A stretch of DNA of 64,000 bases from CAVQBC01 sp963710665 (GTDB lineage: Bacteria > Actinomycetota > Thermoleophilia > Solirubrobacterales > Solirubrobacteraceae), in NCBI GenBank assembly GCA_963710665.1, contig CAVQBC010000001.1, positions 1-64,000 of the forward strand, read 5' to 3'. Each line of letters begins with the position of its first letter. Positions within the stretch are counted from its first letter, which is position 1. The notes beneath the pieces were generated by a model. That model worked only from the letters and a program-made list of their open reading frames with translations. It searched no databases and had not been told where the DNA came from. The position numbers and the translations under genes are program-made. Of the stretch, positions 16,503 to 24,442 are shown piece after piece.

Positions 16503-17231
16503 ATGAATTCGGAACAGAACCCCATCCGCGAAGGCCTGATCATGCGCAATCAACACCACAACCTCTCCCGCGAAGAGTTCGAAGAGGCCATCACGTTCGC
16601 CGCGGCCGGCGAGATCGAGCTCGCTCGCACCCATCTCCTGGTCGCCGCCGAGCACGCCCTCGCCGACCTCGCCGATCGTCACATGCTCGAGCTGAGCCAC
16701 GAGGACGTGCATCGCGATCCGGCGTCCGCCGCCGCGCGGCTCGCCGAGATCGGCGCCGCTCCGGCCGACGTCGCGCCGGTGCTGCGCGAGCTGGACGAGC
16801 GCGTCGACGTCGCCCACGACCCGAACCTGGCGGCGCGGCTCGGCACGAGCTTCGGCTCCGTCCAGGTGCTCATCAGCGGCTCCGTCGACGGCCGGACGCG
16901 CCCCGCCACCCCCGGCTCGCCGGTGACCGGCGGCCCGAAGGGCGCGCTCAACCGCCGTGGCGCCGAGACCGCGACCCGCGCGCTCGCGACCATCGCCCGC
17001 GCGTTCCGCCGTCCCAACGGCGAGACCGCCGGGATCACGTTCTCCGGCGGCGCGAAGGGCGCGCTGAACGTCCGTGGCGCCGAAGCCGCGACCCGCGCGC
17101 TCGCCACGTTCGCCCGCGCGTTCCGCCGCTCCGCGACGGAGGCGTCGGGGACGCCGTTCTCCGGCGGACCCAAGGGCGCGCTGAACCGCCGCGGCTCCGA
17201 GGCCGCCGCGCGCGCCGTCCACTCCCGCTAG
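16503..17231 (+). CDS. Unrecognised protein with 39-residue tandem repeats
   Basis: I do not recognise this 242-residue protein. Residues 1-125 look helical (SREEFEEAITFAAAGEIEL, ARTHLLVAAEHALADLADRH) and include LDERVDVAHD, an R-x4-H arrangement like that of HEPN domains. That reading is only a suggestion. Residues 143-242 hold two and a half copies of a 39-residue unit starting GG(P/A)KGALN and containing RGAE(T/A)ATRALAT and ARAFRR. The tail is strongly basic and Gly/Ala-rich, which could bind nucleic acid. It is a single gene, with a perfect palindrome upstream and a GC hairpin downstream. A later ATG at 16542 is an alternative start. Confidence 0.7.
   Translation: MNSEQNPIREGLIMRNQHHNLSREEFEEAITFAAAGEIELARTHLLVAAEHALADLADRHMLELSHEDVHRDPASAAARLAEIGAAPADVAPVLRELDERVDVAHDPNLAARLGTSFGSVQVLISGSVDGRTRPATPGSPVTGGPKGALNRRGAETATRALATIARAFRRPNGETAGITFSGGAKGALNVRGAEAATRALATFARAFRRSATEASGTPFSGGPKGALNRRGSEAAARAVHSR
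16929..17228 (+). repeat. 117-bp in-frame tandem repeat (2.5 units)
   Basis: Units at 16929-17045, 17046-17162 and 17163-17228 (partial) encode the 39-residue repeats of the gene at 16503. The first two differ at several codons, mostly third positions and the spacer, so the expansion is not very recent. Confidence 0.8.
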
Positions 17232-17243
17232 ACCCGGTGCCCT

Positions 17244-17266
17244 GCCGGCCGGCCACGCCGGCCGGC
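17244..17266 (+). terminator. GC-rich hairpin after the repeat-protein gene
   Basis: GCCGGCCGGC-CAC-GCCGGCCGGC, a perfect 10-bp stem 12 nt after the stop codon. There is no T-run, so intrinsic termination is probable but not proven. Confidence 0.5.
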
Positions 17267-17296
17267 GGGGCGGGGCCGCTACCGTCGGTCGTGGTG

Positions 17297-18271
17297 ATGA
17301 ACTCCGCGCTCCTTGTCGTGACCGGCGACCACCTGCTGCGCCTCACCGGCGGTGAGGACCGCTGGACCGGCGAGACGCTGCTCGAGGGCACCGCCGCCCA
17401 GTGCGTGGCGACCGGCGCCGAGGGCACGATCTGGCTCGGCACCCGCGGGCACGGCGTGTTGGCCTCCGACGACGCCGGTGCGACGTGGCGCGACGCCGGG
17501 CTGCCGGCGCCGGACGTCTTCTCGGTCGCGGTGAGCCCCGCCGACGGCGCCGTCTACGCGGGCACCGAGCCGAGCATGATCTTCCGCCGCGACGGCCACG
17601 GCGACGGCGAGTGGACCGAGCTCGACGCGCTGCGCCGGATCCCGTCCGCGCCGCGGTGGAGCTACCCGCCGCGACCGTGGACCTCGCACGTGCGCTGGAT
17701 CGCCCCCAGCCCGCACGACGCCGACCTCCTGCTCGCGGGCATCGAGCTCGGCGGCGTCATGCGCAGCGCCGACGGCGGACGCTCGTGGCGCGACCATCCG
17801 CCGGGCGCCGTCCGCGACGTGCACTGCCTCGCGTGGCACCCGGAAGCGCCGGGCCGCGCCTATGAGTCCGGCGGCAGCGGGGCGAGCTGGTCGACCGACG
17901 CCGGGTCGACCTGGACGGCCGCCGACGACGGCCGCGACCGCCACTACGCGTGGGCCCTCGCCGTCGACCCGCGCGACCCGGATCGCTGGTTCGTCTCCGC
18001 GAGCCCGGGCCCGTTCAAGGCCCACGGGGAGGGCTCCGCCGAGGCCCTGATCTACCGCCGCACCGCCGACGGGCCGTGGGAGCCGCTCGCCGGCGGGCTC
18101 CCGACGCCGCTCGACGCGATGCCCTACGCGATGACGTTCACCGGCGACCTTCTGGTGGCGGGGCTGCGCGACGGCAGGATGTTCGCGAGCCCGGACCACG
18201 GCGAGCGCTGGGAGCCGATGACCGTCGGCGGCCGGGCCCCCGAGCACGTGCTCGCGCTGTCTGTCACCTAG
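17297..18271 (+). CDS. BNR/sialidase-type beta-propeller protein
   Basis: A 324-residue protein made of repeated blades with the Asp-box pattern: VLASDDAGATWRDAG, VMRSADGGRSWRDH, SWSTDAGSTWTAAD and FASPDHGERWEP. This is the fold of WD40/YVTN/BNR 'exo-alpha-sialidase-like' proteins, many of which are not sialidases. No signal peptide is seen, so it is probably cytoplasmic. In-frame GTG codons at 17291 and 17294 precede the ATG. A -10-like TACCGT at 17280-17285 would suit a leaderless GTG start. Confidence 0.75.
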   Translation: MNSALLVVTGDHLLRLTGGEDRWTGETLLEGTAAQCVATGAEGTIWLGTRGHGVLASDDAGATWRDAGLPAPDVFSVAVSPADGAVYAGTEPSMIFRRDGHGDGEWTELDALRRIPSAPRWSYPPRPWTSHVRWIAPSPHDADLLLAGIELGGVMRSADGGRSWRDHPPGAVRDVHCLAWHPEAPGRAYESGGSGASWSTDAGSTWTAADDGRDRHYAWALAVDPRDPDRWFVSASPGPFKAHGEGSAEALIYRRTADGPWEPLAGGLPTPLDAMPYAMTFTGDLLVAGLRDGRMFASPDHGERWEPMTVGGRAPEHVLALSVT

Positions 18272-18443
18272 GCACCCTTCCGCTCGCGCCGCCACGGGCT
18301 AGGCTGCGTGACGTGGGGGGAGGCAGGGTGTCGTCGCGGGGGCGTCGCCGGCCGGTGGTCGGCCGTCGTCCCCGGGCGCCACCGCGCCCGCCGAGGGATC
18401 CAGCGCAGGGCAAGGCAGGGGTTCTCTCGACGGGAGGTGGGAT

Positions 18444-20318
18444 GTGAAGCGGCTTGCGTGCAAGCTGATGAGGGGCGTCCGGGCGAGCCGGGCGCGGGTG
18501 GTGGCGGCCGGCACCGCGCTGCTGGTGCTGGTCCTGGGCTCGACGTTCGCGGTCGCCCAGGGCGGACCGTCCTCGACGCCGTTCGGCGAGCCGACGGCGG
18601 AGACGACGTCGCCGGGCGAGAACGTCGACGCGCTCCGCGGCGACCGGGCGGGGAACTGGTCGGAGCAGAGTCGTTCGGAGGTGGTCGCGCGCCACGGCAT
18701 CGTCGCCACGAGCCAGCCGCTGGCCGCGCAGGCCGGCCAGCAGGTCCTCCGCGACGGCGGGACGGCCGCCGACGCGGCGATCGCCGCCGCGGCGATGCTG
18801 GCGCTGGTCGAGCCGGGCAGCACGGGCCCCGGCGGCGACATGTTCGCCATCTACTACTCGGCCGACGACCGCAAGCTGCACGGGATCAACGCGAGCGGCC
18901 CGGCGCCCGACGCCTGGACGCCCGAGTACTTCAAGAAGCTCGGCTACGACAAGACGACCGAGATGCCCCAGGAGGGCGTCAACAGCACCACCGTCCCGGG
19001 CGCCGTCGACGGCTGGTGGCAGCTGCAGAAGCGCTTCGGCAACCTGCGCTTCAAGGACGTGCTGGAGCCCGCGGCCAAGCTCGCCGAGGAGGGCTTCGGC
19101 GTCAGCGAGCGCATCCACTCCGACTGGGAGGGCGAGGCCGAGAAGCTCGCCAAGGACCCGGACTCGGCCTCGATCTACCTGCGCGACGGCAAGGCCCCCG
19201 CGCTCTACAGCATCTTCCGCAACCCGGGCCTCGCCCGGACCTTCCGGCTGCTGCAGCGCGACGGCCGCGACGCGTTCTACAAGGGCCCGATCGCCCACGC
19301 CATGGTCGACAAGATCAAGCGCGCGGGCGGCGCGATGACGCTCGAGGACCTGGGCCGCTTCCGCTCCGAGTGGGTGGACCCGATCTCGACCAACTACAAG
19401 GGCTACGACGTCCACGAGCTGCCGCCCAACGGGCAGGGGTTCGCGACGCTCGAGATGCTCAACCTCGTCGAGGTCTGCGCGCCGAAGCTCGGGGTCGACC
19501 TCGCGGCGCTCGGCCCGAAGTCGCCGGACTTCTGGCACCTGCTGGTGGAGGCCAAGAAGCTCGCCTACAACGACCTGCACGCCTACAACGCGGACCCGCG
19601 GTTCGCCGACGTGCCGGTGAAGCGGCTGACCTCCAAGGAGTACGCCGCGTCGCTGTGCGACCGGATCGACATGGGGCGGGCGGCCGAGCCGACCGTCGAC
19701 GTCTCGAGCCGCGGCGGGACGATCTACCTCACGGCCGGCGACCGCTGGGGCAACATGGTCTCGTTCATCTACAGCATCTACAGCGGGTTCGGCTCCGGCG
19801 TGTCGGTGCCGGACTACGGGTTCGTGCTGCAGAACCGGGGCGGCCTGTTCTCGCTCGACCCGGACCACCCGAACATCGTCGCCCCGCGCAAGCGGCCGTT
19901 CCACACGATCATCCCCGCCTTCATCACCAAGGACGGGGCGCCGGTCCTCGCCTTCGGCAACATGGGCGGCTCGATCCAGCCCCAGGCGCAGGCCACCGAG
20001 GTGGTGAACATGGTCGACCTCGGGATGAACGTGCAGGCCGCGGGTGACGCGGCCCGCTTCAACCACGACCAGAAGACGAACGAGCTCGAGCTCGAGTCGA
20101 ACCTCTTCGAGACCGTGGGCCAGGAGCTCGCCTCCCGGGGCCACAAGGTCGTCGAGGGCGACGGCGACTCGATGGGCGGCTACCAGGCGCTGCACTTCCA
20201 GCCCGCGCCCGGCGAGCGCGCCCCGGAGGGTCGCAGCGTGAAGGGCGATCCGCCGGTCAACGGCGTCTACCGCGCCGGCTCGGACCACCGCAAGGACGGC
20301 CAGGCCGCCGGCTGGTAG
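18444..20318 (+). CDS. Gamma-glutamyltransferase (GGT) family protein, exported
   Basis: A secretion signal (ARVVAAGTALLVLVLGSTF) precedes a full GGT fold: VVARHGIVATSQPLAAQAGQQ, GGTAADAAIAAAAMLALVEP, STGPGGDMFAIYYS and the small-subunit start SSRGGTIYLTAGDRWGNMVS. Aligned on the DxxGN motif, the Thr of GGT is the autocleavage nucleophile; the usual following Thr-His are Ile-Tyr here, as in some GGT-like proteins. GSIQPQAQATEVVNM is the late motif. GGTs hydrolyse or transfer gamma-glutamyl groups; actinobacterial members may act on other gamma-glutamyl amides. The GTG start follows GGGAGGTGGG. Confidence 0.88.
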   Translation: MKRLACKLMRGVRASRARVVAAGTALLVLVLGSTFAVAQGGPSSTPFGEPTAETTSPGENVDALRGDRAGNWSEQSRSEVVARHGIVATSQPLAAQAGQQVLRDGGTAADAAIAAAAMLALVEPGSTGPGGDMFAIYYSADDRKLHGINASGPAPDAWTPEYFKKLGYDKTTEMPQEGVNSTTVPGAVDGWWQLQKRFGNLRFKDVLEPAAKLAEEGFGVSERIHSDWEGEAEKLAKDPDSASIYLRDGKAPALYSIFRNPGLARTFRLLQRDGRDAFYKGPIAHAMVDKIKRAGGAMTLEDLGRFRSEWVDPISTNYKGYDVHELPPNGQGFATLEMLNLVEVCAPKLGVDLAALGPKSPDFWHLLVEAKKLAYNDLHAYNADPRFADVPVKRLTSKEYAASLCDRIDMGRAAEPTVDVSSRGGTIYLTAGDRWGNMVSFIYSIYSGFGSGVSVPDYGFVLQNRGGLFSLDPDHPNIVAPRKRPFHTIIPAFITKDGAPVLAFGNMGGSIQPQAQATEVVNMVDLGMNVQAAGDAARFNHDQKTNELELESNLFETVGQELASRGHKVVEGDGDSMGGYQALHFQPAPGERAPEGRSVKGDPPVNGVYRAGSDHRKDGQAAGW

Positions 20319-20340
20319 GGCGGCACCCTGGCCGCGGAGC

Positions 20341-20370
20341 CCGGAGCGGCGGAGCGATCCGCCGCTCCGG
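20341..20370. terminator. Bidirectional hairpin between convergent genes
   Basis: CCGGAGCGGCGGA (20341-20353), loop GCGA, TCCGCCGCTCCGG (20358-20370): a perfect 13-bp stem between the stops at 20318 (plus) and 20381 (minus). Confidence 0.65.
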
Positions 20371-20380
20371 CGCGGCCGGG

Positions 20381-21427
20381 CTACCCGAGCGGCGAGGACT
20401 GCGACACCAGCCCGTGCACGGCGTCCGTCCACGGCCCCTTGCCGCTGCCGCGCGCCTGGAAGGCGCCGAAGTAGCCCTCGCGATCGTGGACCTTGCCGGG
20501 CAGCTGCTGGTCGCGCAGCTGGAAGAGGATCACCGCCCGCAGCCGGCTGCCGTAGCGGCCCTGCATCTGGGCCATCGTGCTGTGGAGCGTGTCGGCGGCC
20601 TCGCCGAAGGACATGCAGGGGTTCCAGCCGTAGTTGTCGTCCAGGCAGCGGCCGTCGTCGGAGGAGAGCCCCCACTCGGTGACGTAGATCGGGAGGCGCT
20701 GGTCGCCGTGCTCGCCGACGTTGGAGACGAGGTCGTCCATGCGCTGCTGCCAGTCGGGGCCGTAGGGGTGCACCGTCCAGCCCGCCGCGCGCCGGGCGAG
20801 GTCGGGCACGGTGGCGAACAGCGTGTCCACCCAGGCCGCCGTCCCACTGCCGCCGTCGTCGCCCTGGGCGAGGAGGCCGACGCCGCGCGACCTGCGGCCG
20901 ATCGCCTTCTGGGCGGTGCGGAACCGCAGCGCGTAGGTCTTCGCCCGCCGGACGTAGGACGGCGCGCTCGCGGTGTCGCCGAACTGGTGGGTGAACGAGG
21001 TCTCGTTGCCGAACTCGATCGCGCGTACGGCGAGCGAGCGGTCGCGCCCGCGCCAGAACCTCGACCGGGGGCCGAACTCGCGTGCCCAGCCGGCGAGGTT
21101 GCGGGCCTCGCGTCGGGTGGGGAGCCGGCCGTGGAAGCCCGCCAGCGGGAGCACCTGGATGCCGTGGCGCGCGTAGCCCTCGATCGTTGGGCGCAGGTCG
21201 CGGGCGCGCGCGCCGATGGGGAACTCCATGCGGACGAGCCGGGTGCCGAGGTGACGCGCGAGGTCGGCGTCGTCCCGGGTGGGCCGGGCGTCGATCCCGA
21301 AGGCGACGGCTCCGGGCTGCGCGCGCGCCGCGCGGGCCGATTCGCCGACCTCCCACGGTCGCACGCCGACGGCGAGCACGGCCACGATGACGGTGCCCAG
21401 AAGTGCCAGCTTCAGACGTCCAGACAC
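20381..21427 (-). CDS. Membrane-anchored clan GH-A-like glycosidase
   Basis: An N-terminal membrane segment (LKLALLGTVIVAVLAVGV) anchors or exports a TIM-barrel domain. IEFGNE near residue 145 has the Asn-Glu pair of the acid/base in clan GH-A (GH5/GH39-like) and YVTEWGLS near residue 250 supplies the probable nucleophile Glu. GWTVHPYGPDW carries the conserved His. The polysaccharide substrate is unknown. Family assignment within the clan is open. It is convergent with the GGT gene. Confidence 0.75.
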   Translation of the reverse strand: MSGRLKLALLGTVIVAVLAVGVRPWEVGESARAARAQPGAVAFGIDARPTRDDADLARHLGTRLVRMEFPIGARARDLRPTIEGYARHGIQVLPLAGFHGRLPTRREARNLAGWAREFGPRSRFWRGRDRSLAVRAIEFGNETSFTHQFGDTASAPSYVRRAKTYALRFRTAQKAIGRRSRGVGLLAQGDDGGSGTAAWVDTLFATVPDLARRAAGWTVHPYGPDWQQRMDDLVSNVGEHGDQRLPIYVTEWGLSSDDGRCLDDNYGWNPCMSFGEAADTLHSTMAQMQGRYGSRLRAVILFQLRDQQLPGKVHDREGYFGAFQARGSGKGPWTDAVHGLVSQSSPLG

Positions 21428-21463
21428 CGAGAACCAGGGTAGTGGGGCCGCATGAGGCTCCCG

Positions 21464-21469
21464 TAAGGT
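21464..21469 (+). promoter_or_regulatory. -10 box (TAAGGT) before the NUDIX gene
   Basis: TAAGGT ends 7 nt before the ATG at 21477; no Shine-Dalgarno is present. This is another leaderless-type start. Confidence 0.35.
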
Positions 21470-21476
21470 GCGCGAG

Positions 21477-22529
21477 ATGCCGAGGCGCAGCGCCGGGATC
21501 CTGCTCTACCGCAACGGGGTCGATATGCCCGAAGTCCTGCTCGTTCATCCGGGCGGTCCGTTCTGGGCCAAGAAGGACCTCGGGGCGTGGTCGATCCCCA
21601 AGGGCGAGCCCGAGCCCGGCGAGGACCCGCGCGACTGCGCGCTGCGGGAGTTCGCCGAGGAGCTCGGGTCGCCGCCGCCCGGCGGCGAGCTCGTCGAGCT
21701 CGGCGAGATCCGCCAGCGCGGCGGCAAGGTGGTCACGGCCTGGGCGGCCGAGGGGGACCTCGACCCCGAGACGATCCACAGCGACACGTTCACGCTCGAA
21801 TGGCCGCCGCGCTCGGGCGTCCAGCGCGAGTTCCCCGAGGTCGACCGCGCCGCGTGGTTCGCGCCGGACGAGGCGCGCCGCCGGCTCGTCCCAGCCCAGG
21901 CGGAGCTGGTCGACCGCCTGCTCGAGCGCCTCGGCGTCCTAGCCGCTGGCCGGCTCGAGCGGGGAGCGCCGCGGCTCCGGCTGCCGCGGGCGCCGGGTGA
22001 GCCGCGACACCCGCTCGCCGAGCCCGGGAGGCAGGCGCCCGTCGGTCGACAGCCACGAGCCGGCGAGGATCAGCAGCAGCCCGGCCACCGCCCCGGCGCC
22101 GGGCCGCTCGCCGAGCACGGTCACGCCGAGCGTGACCGCCACGACCGGCGCGACGTAGGTGATGACCGTCGCGCGCCCCGGCCCGACCTCGGCGATCAGC
22201 GCGTAGTAGAAGACGAACGCCGCGGCCGTGCACGCGAAGCCGAGGATCGCCAGCGAGGCGAGCGCCTCGGGCGTGGGCGTCACGGTGGGCGGGTCGGCCG
22301 CCGCGAACGGGGTGAGGATCACGCCCGCGATCGCGAGGCTCACGCCCATCGCGGCGCGCGGGTCGAGGTCGACGGCGTGGCGCTTGAGCACCATCGGACC
22401 GACCGCGTAGCCGACCGCGGCGACCAGGATGGCCAGCGCGCCGAGCAGCTCGTCGGCGCGGCCCGCGACGTCGAGGCCGACGAGCGCGACCACCCCCGCG
22501 AAGCCGATCAGCAGCCCGGCGAGGCGTGA
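21477..22529 (+). CDS. NUDIX hydrolase, frame running on antisense into the EamA gene
   Basis: Residues 1-155 form a complete NUDIX domain of the NTP-pyrophosphohydrolase/DR1025-like type: SAGILLYRNG, PFWAKKDLGAWSIPKGEPEPG, the Nudix box GEPEPGEDPRDCALREFAEELG, and EFPEVDRAAWFAPDEARRRL near the end. Family members stop soon after PAQAELVDRLLERL. Here no stop is met in frame and the reading continues for about 195 codons, wholly antisense to the EamA gene. The stop has probably been lost by a frame change near 21940. The functional part is 21477 to about 21940. It hydrolyses a nucleoside diphosphate derivative. Confidence 0.7.
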   Translation: MPRRSAGILLYRNGVDMPEVLLVHPGGPFWAKKDLGAWSIPKGEPEPGEDPRDCALREFAEELGSPPPGGELVELGEIRQRGGKVVTAWAAEGDLDPETIHSDTFTLEWPPRSGVQREFPEVDRAAWFAPDEARRRLVPAQAELVDRLLERLGVLAAGRLERGAPRLRLPRAPGEPRHPLAEPGRQAPVGRQPRAGEDQQQPGHRPGAGPLAEHGHAERDRHDRRDVGDDRRAPRPDLGDQRVVEDERRGRAREAEDRQRGERLGRGRHGGRVGRRERGEDHARDREAHAHRGARVEVDGVALEHHRTDRVADRGDQDGQRAEQLVGAARDVEADERDHPREADQQPGEA

Positions 22530-22892
22530 GCCGGTCGCGCGCTCGCCCGGCTCGAAGCGGACGGCCAGCACCGCGACGATCAGCGGGACCGACGCGATCA
22601 GGATCGCCGCCAGCGACGAGGACACGTGCTGCTCTCCCGCCGCGATGAGCGGGAACGGGATCGAGATCTCGACGACCGCGAAGATCGCCAGCCAGCGCAG
22701 CCGGCCGCGCACGGAGCCAAGCACGCCCGCCCGGTGGGCCAGCGCCAGCAGGACGACCGCGCCCAGCCACACCCGCGTCCACGCCAGGAACGCCGGCGGA
22801 ACGCCGTCGTCGACCGCCACCTTGATGAACAGGTACGGGATGCCCCAGAGGGTGGAGACGGCGGCGAACGCGGTCCAGGCGCGGACGGACAC
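21939..22892 (-). CDS. EamA/DMT family transporter
   Basis: A 317-residue protein with about ten transmembrane segments and two EamA repeats: TAFAAVSTLWGIPYLFIKVAV at the start, AGEQHVSSSLAAILIASVPL in the first half, and FVFYYALIAEVGPGRATVITYVAPVVAV (split over helices) plus LGVTVLGERPGAG in the second. Drug/metabolite exporters of this type move amino acids or other small molecules. The cargo is unknown. A basic 25-residue tail follows the last helix. It faces the NUDIX gene. Confidence 0.88.
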   Translation of the reverse strand: MSVRAWTAFAAVSTLWGIPYLFIKVAVDDGVPPAFLAWTRVWLGAVVLLALAHRAGVLGSVRGRLRWLAIFAVVEISIPFPLIAAGEQHVSSSLAAILIASVPLIVAVLAVRFEPGERATGSRLAGLLIGFAGVVALVGLDVAGRADELLGALAILVAAVGYAVGPMVLKRHAVDLDPRAAMGVSLAIAGVILTPFAAADPPTVTPTPEALASLAILGFACTAAAFVFYYALIAEVGPGRATVITYVAPVVAVTLGVTVLGERPGAGAVAGLLLILAGSWLSTDGRLPPGLGERVSRLTRRPRQPEPRRSPLEPASG

Positions 22893-23037
22893 GGTCGGGT
22901 GACCCTACCGCGCCCGGTGCGGGTACCCGCCGGGGCGCTCTCGTGGGAACCCGTTGGCCGCAGAACCCGCCAGCCGGGAGCCTCTCGCGGACAGATCCCC
23001 GGGCAGGCACGCCCACATGGAGACGTGAGGAGCAGGC

Positions 23038-24438
23038 ATGAGCGAGCAGCACAGGGCGCACGGCATCGACGATCTGCGCGGCGCGGTGCGCGGCCGGGTG
23101 ATCCTCCCCGGCGACGCGGACTACGACGGGGCGCGCATGCCCTGGAACGTCGCCGTCGACCAGCGCCCGGCCGCCGTCGTCGAGGTCGCCGACGCCGGCG
23201 ACGTGGTCGCCGCGGTGCGCTTCGCGCGCGCCCGCGGCCTGCGGATCACCGCGCAGCCGTCCGGCCACGGGGCGACCCATGACCTCTCCGGCACGATCCT
23301 CGTGCGCCCGGGCGCGCTGGACACGATCACGGTCGACGCCGAGCGGCGCACCGTCCGCGCCGGCGCCGGTGTGCGCTGGGGCGAGCTGCTCGCCCGCACC
23401 GACGAGGCCGGCCTCGCCGCGCTGTGCGGCAGCTCCCCCGAGGTCAGCGTGGTCGGCTACACGCTCGGCGGCGGCCTGAGCCCGCTGGGCCGCAGCTACG
23501 GCCAGGCCGCGAACTCGGTGCGCGCGGTCGAGCTCGTGAACGCCCGCGGCGAGCTCGTCACCGTCGACGCCGAGACCGACCCGGAGCTGTTCTGGGCGAT
23601 CCGCGGCGGCGGCGGCTCGTTCGGGATCGTCACCGCGATCGAGCTCGCGCTCTTCCCGGTGGCCGAGATCTTCGGCGGGCAGATCGTGTGGCCCGTCGAG
23701 CACGCCCCCGCGTTGCTGCAGGCCTTCCGGCGCCTGACGGACGCCGCGCCCGAAGAGCTCAGCGCGACGTTCTCGATCACGCAGGTACCGCCGCTGCCCG
23801 CCGTCCCGGAGCCGCTGCGCGGCCGCCACATCGCCGCGATCGGCATCGCCTACGAGGGCGACGAGGCGGCGGGGCGCGAGCTCGTCCGGCCGCTGGTCGA
23901 GCTCGCGCCGCCGCTCCTGCACACGTTGGCGACGTACCCGATCCGCGACCTCGGCCTGCTGGCGATGGACCCGGTGGACCCGATGCCGAGCTTCATGCGC
24001 TCGGAGTACGTGTCGGATCTCGACGACGAGACGATCGCGGCGCTGCTCGCCCAGGTGGGCGAGGGCGCGGGCTCGCCGCTGACCACGACGCAGATCCGCC
24101 ACCTCGGCGGCGCGCTCGCCCGCTCCGCGGACGGCCAGGGCGTCGCCGGGCACATCCAGGCGCCGTACCTGCTCTACGCGATCGGCGTGCCGGCGACGCC
24201 GGAGATCGGCGCGGCGATCCCGGGCGCCCTGGAGGCGCTGTTCGCGGCGGTCGCGACGTCGGGCACGGGCCGCCGGCCGCTGAACTTCACCGAGGGCGGC
24301 TACGACCTGCGGTCGGTGTTCACCGAGGAGGACTACGCGCGGCTGGGCCGGATCAAGGCGCAGCGCGACCCGCGCGGCGTGATCGACGCGAACCACCGGA
24401 TCGCGCCGTCCGACCTGGCGCTCGCCGAGGCCTCGTAG
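23038..24438 (+). CDS. FAD-linked oxidoreductase of the BBE type
   Basis: A PCMH-type FAD-binding domain (VEVADAGDVVAAVRFARARG, ITAQPSGHGATHDLSG, GAGVRWGELL) contains the His of GHGATH and the Cys of LAALCGSSPEVSVVGYTLGGG, which in this family can attach FAD at two points. The C-terminal berberine-bridge-like domain ends RDPRGVIDANHRIAPS. Such enzymes oxidise sugars or secondary metabolites with O2. The substrate is unknown. The Shine-Dalgarno GAGGAG precedes the ATG. Its 3' end lies 5 nt from the convergent pyruvate kinase stop. Confidence 0.87.
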   Translation: MSEQHRAHGIDDLRGAVRGRVILPGDADYDGARMPWNVAVDQRPAAVVEVADAGDVVAAVRFARARGLRITAQPSGHGATHDLSGTILVRPGALDTITVDAERRTVRAGAGVRWGELLARTDEAGLAALCGSSPEVSVVGYTLGGGLSPLGRSYGQAANSVRAVELVNARGELVTVDAETDPELFWAIRGGGGSFGIVTAIELALFPVAEIFGGQIVWPVEHAPALLQAFRRLTDAAPEELSATFSITQVPPLPAVPEPLRGRHIAAIGIAYEGDEAAGRELVRPLVELAPPLLHTLATYPIRDLGLLAMDPVDPMPSFMRSEYVSDLDDETIAALLAQVGEGAGSPLTTTQIRHLGGALARSADGQGVAGHIQAPYLLYAIGVPATPEIGAAIPGALEALFAAVATSGTGRRPLNFTEGGYDLRSVFTEEDYARLGRIKAQRDPRGVIDANHRIAPSDLALAEAS

Positions 24439-24442
24439 TTCC

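Noticed and set aside
18444..20318. GGT homologue inactive because the Thr-Thr-His motif is missing
   Set aside because: Aligning on the conserved GN shows the nucleophile Thr in place (GGT); only the two following residues differ.
18264..21779. 1171-codon minus-strand open frame
   Set aside because: It runs antisense to the GGT gene and through other genes; the real protein in this stretch on the minus strand is the glycosidase at 20381-21427 in another frame.
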